A stretch of DNA of 64,000 nt from an uncultured Bacteroidales bacterium (lineage in GTDB: Bacteria; Bacteroidota; Bacteroidia; Bacteroidales; Paludibacteraceae): positions 124,001 to 188,000 of the forward strand of contig CAMUYI010000001.1 of assembly GCA_947164985.1 (NCBI GenBank). The letters run 5' to 3'. This document shows positions 57,673-64,000 of the stretch, one piece after another. Made by a program: the position numbers and the translations under genes. The notes beneath the pieces are model-generated. The model saw only the letters and a list, made by a program, of their open reading frames with translations. It did not search any database and was not told the origin of the DNA. How positions within the stretch are numbered: the first letter of the stretch is position 1; each line of letters starts with the position of its first letter.

Positions 57673-59822
57673 AAAAGCTAGTCCTTCTTTTAGCGGCTAT
57701 GTTTATATCCGCCACGTCGTTTGCTCAAGTTTCTTTCTGGGGCACGCGCATTTACAGTCATTGGAACGAGGAAACACAACAATATACAGAACAAAAAGAC
57801 ACTGTTGTTGATGTTGATTGGTTAATTAAATACAACCAAATAGATAGTTTTCTAATAGCAGATAGTCGTTATTCCGCGACCGATAAGGTACTGCGTATAT
57901 ACAAAGACAATAATACCACAGAAATCACTTTTTATTCCAATTACACGAATGAGGATGCACAATCTGGCATTTACGAATCTAATTATACGTTGGACAGTAT
58001 CGTTTGGGTTCCATATCCGGTCATAGGTATAGACGGTATCACATGGCAGTATAATGACCATTTGTATAAAGATACGATTGTTCTCCCTTTGCGAGATTAT
58101 CGGAGTTACAATGTACCTAACGATGAATATCACTATGCATTCATGCCCCAATATTCAGTTCGGCCGATTCCCGAATACGCAAATGTCGCAAATTATTCTT
58201 TTGACGTTGAGAACAAAAACATCTGCGACATCAAGGATGTAACCTACCACTATTCCGAATCCGGACTAGGGGCACCCAAGTATGGTTTCCGGTATAACAT
58301 ATACCCTTATGCAGAGGGAACCACAAACGTGAATGTCACCTTTGATGGCGTTACAAAAAAATTCACCATCATTATTGAGCCCAAACAGGGGCTGCCTGAA
58401 CCTACTGAGGAAACGGATCAACTCTTTAACAAAATTTACAGCCGCATGATAGAGACCGGTGATTGTCATCCCGCCGGCTGTGGTGATTTAGAGGGCATAG
58501 ATGAAGGAACTTCTTCAATTACGCGCATGTTATCATCGCTGAATGACATGAGTTCAGATCAAGTTTATTGGATTTGGGCCGATGTCGGCATAGACCAGAT
58601 CCGTAATAATACGTGGACAGCAGATAATATGTTAATCAATGGATTATTCCATAGGTTGTATTTCAATATTTACCTATGCAATGCTTATCTGAATAGAGCA
58701 GATGCTACAGACATCGTCCGTAGTGCTGAGGTGCGTTTCATCCGTGCATATTTATACTACCAATTGTTAGATATGTTCGGTAATGTGCCTATTGTAACCA
58801 ACAATGCTGATTTCTATACCGCTCCGCAAGCAAGCAGGGCACAATTGTATGATTTTGTGGTATCCGAATTGCTGGAAGCAGAACAGTCCATGGCGACACA
58901 AAAGCCGGATTATTATAGAGTAGATAAGACAGCCGCATGGTTACTGCTTTCGCGTGTTTATCTGAATAGTGGCGTTTATGCGGGCAAGAACGATTATTCG
59001 TTAGCTGCACAATATGCCTATAAAGTGCTACAATCCAATTATACATTATGTTCAGAGTACCGCCGTCTCTTCATGGGCGACAATGACACGAACGGTACGC
59101 AAACCGAGGCTATATGGGCGCTGCGCCAAGTGGGATCGGAACACTCTTCCTATGGAGGCTCAATGTATTTTGTAGCTGCTTTTGCAGATGGCACGGAAAA
59201 TATAGGCATAAACACTTCTTGGGCTTGCGTTAACACTCGCTACCAGTTATTGGATTTATTCTCGGCAAGAAACACAACCACTTCATATTTAACAACTATC
59301 GTGAATGCAGGGGATGACAGAGCTTTATTCTCAAAAACAAGCTATTCTTGGAACTACAACAGTACCGGTCGAACCATTCATAAATGGACAAACGAACGCA
59401 CCGATGGACAAGCCGGAACAGATGCTCAGTGGCCGGATACAGACATTCCTTTGTTCCGCATGGCTGAAGCGTATCTAAACTACGCAGAAGCCGTGTTACG
59501 AGGAGGAACTATTCAAGGTGGCTTATCTGCATTGGATGCTGTAAATGCGATTCGAAACAGAGCACATGCACAAGCTCTCTCCGAGATAAACCTGCAAACT
59601 ATCTTGGATGAAAGAGGACGCGAGTTCTACGCGGAAGGTATGCGTCGACCGGATTTGATTCGCTTTAACAAATACGGCGGTAACACCGGTTATCAATGGC
59701 AATATAAAGGCGGAACTAACAGCGGAAAAAACTTCCCTGCCTATATGGACCTCTTCCCCATACCGCAAGATATCAGACAAAAGAACCCGTCGCTCATCCA
59801 AAATGAAGGGTATGCTGAATGA
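57669..59822 (+). CDS. SusD/RagB-like protein with N-terminal extension, no SusC partner
   Basis: This 717-residue protein has a signal peptide (MKKLVLLLAAMFISATSFAQ). An N-terminal region of about 240 residues with beta-rich Ig-like character precedes a SusD-type helical domain: RFIRAYLYYQLLDMFGNVPIV, TPR-like helices, and the C-terminal REFYAEGMRRPDLIRFN with FPIPQDIRQKNP. SusD proteins bind glycans or peptides at the cell surface with SusC. Here there is no SusC gene nearby and no lipobox cysteine after the signal peptide, so it is either exported differently or secreted by type IX. Confidence 0.82.
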   Translation: MKKLVLLLAAMFISATSFAQVSFWGTRIYSHWNEETQQYTEQKDTVVDVDWLIKYNQIDSFLIADSRYSATDKVLRIYKDNNTTEITFYSNYTNEDAQSGIYESNYTLDSIVWVPYPVIGIDGITWQYNDHLYKDTIVLPLRDYRSYNVPNDEYHYAFMPQYSVRPIPEYANVANYSFDVENKNICDIKDVTYHYSESGLGAPKYGFRYNIYPYAEGTTNVNVTFDGVTKKFTIIIEPKQGLPEPTEETDQLFNKIYSRMIETGDCHPAGCGDLEGIDEGTSSITRMLSSLNDMSSDQVYWIWADVGIDQIRNNTWTADNMLINGLFHRLYFNIYLCNAYLNRADATDIVRSAEVRFIRAYLYYQLLDMFGNVPIVTNNADFYTAPQASRAQLYDFVVSELLEAEQSMATQKPDYYRVDKTAAWLLLSRVYLNSGVYAGKNDYSLAAQYAYKVLQSNYTLCSEYRRLFMGDNDTNGTQTEAIWALRQVGSEHSSYGGSMYFVAAFADGTENIGINTSWACVNTRYQLLDLFSARNTTTSYLTTIVNAGDDRALFSKTSYSWNYNSTGRTIHKWTNERTDGQAGTDAQWPDTDIPLFRMAEAYLNYAEAVLRGGTIQGGLSALDAVNAIRNRAHAQALSEINLQTILDERGREFYAEGMRRPDLIRFNKYGGNTGYQWQYKGGTNSGKNFPAYMDLFPIPQDIRQKNPSLIQNEGYAE

Positions 59823-59915
59823 TCGTTTAAATCTAAAGAGATACGCAAAATAGATTGGGGATTTGACAAGCGAAATGCACAATTTTAAGAATTTTCTTAA
59901 AAAATACACCTAATA

Positions 59916-59947
59916 TTTGCGTATTTACAAAAAAAGCAGTAATTTTG
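59916..59947 (+). promoter_or_regulatory. Promoter of pckA
   Basis: TTTG (59916-59919), 20 nt ending AAGCAG, TAATTTTG (59940-59947). Confidence 0.8.
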
Positions 59948-59996
59948 TAGCCGCTAAAAAATCAGACGAAATAAACAATTAAATATTTTACGTAAA

Positions 59997-61601
59997 ATGA
60001 AAGAATTAGATCTTACCAAGTATGGTATTCAGGGTGCGACCGTTATCGCACACAATCCGTCCTACGAGTATCTGTTCGCGGAGGAGACCAAGCCGGAGCT
60101 CACAGGCTACGCAAAAGGTCAGAACACCGAGTTGAACGCTGTAAACGTTATGACCGGTATCTATACCGGCCGTTCGCCTAAGGACAAATACATCGTTATG
60201 GACGCTAACTCGAAGGACACCGTTTGGTGGACCACCGAGGGTTACAAGAACGACAACCACCCGATGTCTGAGGACGTTTGGGCTAAGGTAAAAGAACTGG
60301 CCATCAAGGAGCTCAGCGGTAAGAACCTGTACGTAGTAGACGCTTTCTGCGGTGCTAACAAAGACACCCGCATGGCTGTTCGCTTCATCGTAGAGGTAGC
60401 ATGGCAGGCTCACTTCGTTAAGAACATGTTCATCCAGCCGAGCGAGGAAGAACTCGCTAACTTCGAGCCGGACTTCGTGATCTACAACGCTTCGTTAGCA
60501 AAAGTAGAGAACTACAAAGAGCTTGGTCTGAATAGCGAGACTTGCGTAGCGTTCAACACTACGAGCCGTGAGCAGGTTATCCTGAACACCTGGTATGGCG
60601 GTGAGATGAAGAAAGGTATGTTCTCCATGATGAACTACTACCTGCCGCTCCGTGGTATCGCTTCGATGCACTGCTCGGCGAATACCGACATGGAGGGCAA
60701 GAACACCGCTATCTTCTTCGGTCTCTCCGGTACCGGTAAGACCACTCTCTCCACCGACCCGAAACGTCTCCTTATCGGTGACGACGAGCACGGATGGGAC
60801 GATCAAGGTGTGTTCAACTTCGAGGGTGGTTGCTACGCAAAGGTTATCAACCTCGACAAAGAATCCGAGCCGGACATCTACGCTGCTATCCGTCGTAATG
60901 CCCTTCTGGAGAACGTTACTGTGGACGAAAACGGCAAAATCGATTTCGCAGACAAGAGCGTTACCGAGAACACCCGTGTAAGCTATCCTATTAACCATAT
61001 CGAGAAGATCGTTCGCCCGATCTCTGCAGGTCCTGCCGCTAAGAACGTCATCTTCCTGAGTGCTGATGCCTTCGGCGTTCTGCCTCCTGTATCGATCCTG
61101 ACGCCGGAGCAGACCAAGTACTACTTCCTGAGCGGCTTCACCGCTAAGTTGGCAGGTACTGAGCGTGGTATCACCGAGCCGACTCCGACCTTCTCTGCTT
61201 GCTTCGGACAGGCATTCTTGGAGCTCCACCCGACCAAATATGCTGAGGAACTCGTTAAGAAAATGGAGAAATCCGGTGCGAAGGCATACCTCGTTAACAC
61301 CGGTTGGAACGGTACGGGCAAACGTATCTCGATTCGCGACACCCGCGGTATCATCGACGCTATCCTCGGTGGTGACATCCTGAGCGCTCCGACGAAGAAG
61401 ATCCCGTACTTCAACTTCGAAGTACCGACCGCTCTGCCGGGCGTTGATCCTGCTATCTTGGATCCGCGTGACACCTACGCTGACGCTGCTCAGTGGGAGG
61501 AGAAGGCAAAAGACCTCGCTGCTCGCTTCATCAAGAACTTCGACAAATATACGTCGAACGAAGCAGGTAAGGCTCTCGTTGCTGCAGGTCCGCAACTTTG
61601 A
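59997..61601 (+). CDS. pckA: Phosphoenolpyruvate carboxykinase (ATP)
   Basis: This 534-residue ATP-type PEPCK has the P-loop [14 protein letters not shown] near residue 243, the metal-binding DDEHGWDD and [10 protein letters not shown]. It also has TGRSPKDKY and the C-terminal [13 protein letters not shown]. It interconverts oxaloacetate and PEP; in Bacteroidota fermenting sugars it runs in the CO2-fixing direction toward succinate. Very strong codon bias suggests high expression. The sequence after the stop runs into a 7-bp repeat and a terminator. Confidence 0.97.
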   Translation: MKELDLTKYGIQGATVIAHNPSYEYLFAEETKPELTGYAKGQNTELNAVNVMTGIYTGRSPKDKYIVMDANSKDTVWWTTEGYKNDNHPMSEDVWAKVKELAIKELSGKNLYVVDAFCGANKDTRMAVRFIVEVAWQAHFVKNMFIQPSEEELANFEPDFVIYNASLAKVENYKELGLNSETCVAFNTTSREQVILNTWYGGEMKKGMFSMMNYYLPLRGIASMHCSANTDMEGKNTAIFFGLSGTGKTTLSTDPKRLLIGDDEHGWDDQGVFNFEGGCYAKVINLDKESEPDIYAAIRRNALLENVTVDENGKIDFADKSVTENTRVSYPINHIEKIVRPISAGPAAKNVIFLSADAFGVLPPVSILTPEQTKYYFLSGFTAKLAGTERGITEPTPTFSACFGQAFLELHPTKYAEELVKKMEKSGAKAYLVNTGWNGTGKRISIRDTRGIIDAILGGDILSAPTKKIPYFNFEVPTALPGVDPAILDPRDTYADAAQWEEKAKDLAARFIKNFDKYTSNEAGKALVAAGPQL

Positions 61602-61632
61602 TCTGAAAACTTAACGCTGAATACTGACAGCT

Positions 61633-61670
61633 AAAAAAATCAGGCATCCAAACGGGTGCCTGATTTTTTT
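61633..61670. terminator. Intrinsic terminator after pckA
   Basis: A perfect 14-bp inverted repeat (arms 61633-61646 and 61657-61670) includes A/T runs, so it works in both directions for pckA and the convergent gene. Confidence 0.92.
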
Positions 61671-61685
61671 GTTTATCTAAGGATT

Positions 61686-62222
61686 TTATTTGAAATCATA
61701 ATCCTCAAGGGCGCGATCGGTTCGTTCGATACCGTCATCAATAATATTCTTCCCGGTCAAAACCATCATCGCACAGACGATACCGGGGAAGATCACCATA
61801 AAATTCGGATACAACGTAGCGTAATGCCAATCCGATAACTTAATGGCATAATAGACAACCGCCACATAATACAAACCCGATATCACAGCTACGATATACG
61901 TGATCGTCAAACGCAGCGGATTACTGAAAAAGCACAAAAAACAGATGATACTGCCCCATAACATAGCTTTATTGCAATAATAGAGGTACTTCACCGACGA
62001 AACCGCCGTGATCTCCTGTGCTCCGGTCTTGATCTCCGTCTGCGTGACGTAGAACATCTTTTGATCCATTGAGAAACTGCGGACGTAAATAATACCCTTG
62101 TCTTCCTGAAAATTAAACACCGGGCGCGTGAACATAAACGCCGCAGCGGCTATTGCAATCAGCATGTACGCCCAACGACGATACATGGCGCTCAAAGTAG
62201 CATGATCAATTAATTCACTCAT
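61686..62222 (-). CDS. Four-TM membrane protein, possibly DUF4293 family
   Basis: This 178-residue protein has four hydrophobic segments (about 18-33, 88-103, 108-127, 143-157) and a cytosolic tail (RTDRALEDYDFK). The first TM followed by a soluble loop of about 50 residues and three close TMs suits DUF4293, a common Bacteroidota membrane protein of unknown function; I am moderately sure. It has its own promoter, divergent from secD. Confidence 0.7.
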   Translation of the reverse strand: MSELIDHATLSAMYRRWAYMLIAIAAAAFMFTRPVFNFQEDKGIIYVRSFSMDQKMFYVTQTEIKTGAQEITAVSSVKYLYYCNKAMLWGSIICFLCFFSNPLRLTITYIVAVISGLYYVAVVYYAIKLSDWHYATLYPNFMVIFPGIVCAMMVLTGKNIIDDGIERTDRALEDYDFK

Positions 62223-62243
62223 AATATTCTCCTAAATCGGCTG

Positions 62244-62275
62244 CAAAATTACTGCTTTTTTTACAAATACACAAG
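62244..62275 (-). promoter_or_regulatory. Promoter of the four-TM protein gene
   Basis: Minus strand: CTTG (62275-62272), 20 nt ending AAGCAG, TAATTTTG (62251-62244). Confidence 0.75.
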
Positions 62276-62290
62276 TTTTTTGACTTTTTT

Positions 62291-62322
62291 CTTGCGTATA
62301 TCAAATAATTTTTGTAATTTTG
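62291..62322 (+). promoter_or_regulatory. Promoter of secD(F)
   Basis: CTTG (62291-62294), 20 nt, TAATTTTG (62315-62322). A leader of about 80 nt separates it from the ATG. Confidence 0.75.
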
Positions 62323-62409
62323 CGCACTTTTTGTGTGTCGTGCGCGAATATGCACTTGCGTACATGCGAAAAACAATGCATATATTATAAATAATAAATA
62401 CAAAAAATT

Positions 62410-64000
62410 ATGCAAAACAAAGGACTTGTTAGAATTATGGCTGTCTGCCTTGCACTCGTGTGCGCTTTCTATCTGTCGTTCTCGTTGGTAACGAGTCATT
62501 ATGACAAGAAAGCTAAGGAATATGCAGCCGGAGATGATGCAAAAGAGTACATCTATCTGGACTCGATTGCAGCAAAAAAAGTATGGTTTGGCTACACGCT
62601 CAAAGAGTGCCGCGAGAAAGAGATCAATCTCGGTCTGGACTTGAAGGGCGGTATGAACGTGACGATGGAGGTATCCGTTCCGGACATCCTCGATGCATTG
62701 AGCGGTCATAACGAAACGCCGAACTACAAAGCAGCTTTGGCGCTTGCCAAACAAAAACAAAAATCCAGCGGTGCAGACTTTGTTACGCTCTTCATCGAGT
62801 CGTACAACGAGGTAGATCCGAACGGTCAGTTGGCTTCCATCTTCTCGACTTTTGAGTTGAAGGACAAAGTGACCCTCACCTCGACAAACGCTGAGGTAGA
62901 GAAAGTAATCCGCGAAGAGGTGGACGGCGCTATCCAGAACTCGTTCAACGTGCTCCGTACCCGTATCGACCGTTTCGGTGTTGTTCAACCGAACATTCAG
63001 AAACTTGCTCAACCGGGTCGTATCCTGATCGAACTTCCGGGTATCAAAGAGCCGGAACGTGTTCGTAAACTGCTCCAAGGATCTGCTAACCTGGAGTTCT
63101 GGGAGACCTACGAGGCTTCTGAGTTACTGCCGATGCTCGCACAGATCAACCGCGAGTTCGCTGCTACCGCTCCGGAGGCTGAAGAGGCACCCAAAGCAGA
63201 GGATGTAAAAGCAGAAGAGGCTCCGAAAGCAGAGAGCGATGAACTCGCTGAACTGCTGGGTGACAGCGCTGCTGTAGAGGCTGATCAGGCTGCTCAGATC
63301 GCTGAGTACAAGAAGACCAACCCGCTCTTCGCTATCCTCAACCCTTCTATTAACCAAGCAGGTCAGGCTTACCGCGGACCGGTAGTGGGTACTGTTCATT
63401 ATACGGACACCGCTAAAGTCAACGCGATGCTGAACTCGCAGATCGCGAAAGCCGTTCTGCCGCGTGACGCACGTTTCTACTGGACCGTTAAGGCTATCGA
63501 TGAGGCAAATGCTTATTATAACCTCGTAGCCCTCAAGGCTCAACGCGACGGTCGTGCATCCCTTGAAGGTGACGTAATTACCGATGCACGTGCTGACTTC
63601 AGCCAGATCAGTGCTTATGCAAACGTATCGATGTCGATGAACGCAGAAGGTGCAAAAGCATGGCAGCGTATCACCAAAGATAACATCGGTAAGTCCGTAG
63701 CTATCGTACTCGACGGATATGTTTATTCATTCCCGACCGTACAAAATGAGATCGCCGGCGGTAACAGCCAGATCACTGGTAACTTCACCGTGGAAGAGGC
63801 AAAAGACTTGGCGAACACCCTGAAGTCCGGTAAGATGCCGGCTCCGGCTCGTATCATCGAGGAGAGTGTGGTAGGTCCGTCGCTGGGTCGTGAGGCTATT
63901 CAATCCGGTCTCTGGTCCTTCGCGCTCGGCTTCGTGCTCATCCTGCTGTACATGATCTTCTACTACGGCTGGATCCCGGGTCTCATCGCCGATGCTGCAT
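62410..64000 (+). CDS. secD: Protein translocase subunit SecD (probably SecDF fusion), C-terminus cut by window edge
   Basis: The frame from the ATG at 62410 (MQNKGLVRIMAVCLALV) has a first TM, the SecD signature LGLDLKGGMNVTMEV, FNVLRTRIDRFGV, and the second periplasmic P1 part with ISAYANVSMSMNAEGAKAW. It ends in the first TMs of the permease domain (SVVGPSLGREAI). In Bacteroidota SecD and SecF are usually one ~1000-residue protein, so this is probably the N-terminal half of SecDF. It uses proton motive force to pull preproteins out of SecYEG. An acidic Ala/Glu-rich insert with a repeated APKAE motif lies at about residues 255-290. Confidence 0.93.
   Translation, partial: MQNKGLVRIMAVCLALVCAFYLSFSLVTSHYDKKAKEYAAGDDAKEYIYLDSIAAKKVWFGYTLKECREKEINLGLDLKGGMNVTMEVSVPDILDALSGHNETPNYKAALALAKQKQKSSGADFVTLFIESYNEVDPNGQLASIFSTFELKDKVTLTSTNAEVEKVIREEVDGAIQNSFNVLRTRIDRFGVVQPNIQKLAQPGRILIELPGIKEPERVRKLLQGSANLEFWETYEASELLPMLAQINREFAATAPEAEEAPKAEDVKAEEAPKAESDELAELLGDSAAVEADQAAQIAEYKKTNPLFAILNPSINQAGQAYRGPVVGTVHYTDTAKVNAMLNSQIAKAVLPRDARFYWTVKAIDEANAYYNLVALKAQRDGRASLEGDVITDARADFSQISAYANVSMSMNAEGAKAWQRITKDNIGKSVAIVLDGYVYSFPTVQNEIAGGNSQITGNFTVEEAKDLANTLKSGKMPAPARIIEESVVGPSLGREAIQSGLWSFALGFVLILLYMIFYYGWIPGLIADAA

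Noticed and set aside
60495..61595. 366-codon open frame on the minus strand opposite pckA
   Set aside because: It is antisense to the PEPCK gene; long antisense frames arise from its strong codon bias.
62215..63078. 287-codon minus-strand frame overlapping secD and its promoter
   Set aside because: It is antisense to the conserved SecD frame and would include promoter sequence as coding.

Overview
The window is chromosomal DNA of a member of the Bacteroidales (Bacteroidota), probably an uncultured gut or rumen type. Three things support this. Promoters have the Bacteroidota form: a TTTG box, a spacer of exactly 20 nt, then TAnnTTTG. Signal peptides typically end in a Gln-proximal cleavage site. 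The gene content is typical of the order: hybrid two-component regulator, SusD-like protein, DUF4827, ATP-type PEPCK, and the rsfS-ftsH and surE/lpxB neighbourhoods. No rRNA, tRNA, integrase, transposase or CRISPR array was seen. The species is not identifiable from this sequence alone.

Layout. 1-6.5 kb: secreted protein, OmpA-like protein, and divergently a thioredoxin-antiporter-epimerase operon. 6.5-13.1 kb: phosphohexomutase, hpt, a domain-permuted GH3 glycosidase with foreign-looking composition, hflX, rpsO. 13.1-19.1 kb: a possible defence locus made of a HEPN-like STAND NTPase (1291 aa), a translationally coupled GDPD phosphodiesterase, and a divergent CorA-like membrane protein. 19.1-23.4 kb: efp, then marC-rpiB-radical SAM-MBL hydrolase-menA. 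23.4-31.3 kb: an accessory island with a coiled-coil PD-(D/E)XK nuclease plus 2-TM protein pair, a lipoprotein pair, an ATPase/DUF234 gene with repeated TTTCCGAAA boxes, and a string of very small genes containing a phage-type lysis cassette (holin-like plus DUF5675). 31.3-39.5 kb: rfbA, orphan hybrid two-component regulator, two lipoproteins, glmM, lpxB. 39.5-55.4 kb: a long co-directional minus-strand array (potABCD, TPR protein, outer-membrane barrel, rsfS, ftsH, M16 peptidase, surE, small membrane protein). 55.4-64 kb: C1 aminopeptidase, a small protein plus orphan SusD-like protein, pckA, a DUF4293-like protein and secD(F), cut by the right edge.

The most unusual signal is not a gene. 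Short tandem arrays with a 7-bp period (some 8, 9 or 11) sit at operon junctions and also lie in frame inside at least nine conserved genes. Where the usual unit would create an in-frame stop, the array carries a variant unit. Arrays also run through stop and start codons, leaving lpxB with an apparent ATT start and a lipoprotein with a TTG start. Other notable points are divergent promoters sharing one palindromic TTTGCATATATGCAAA -33 element and intrinsic terminators whose hairpin or T-tract also supplies the next promoter's -33 box.
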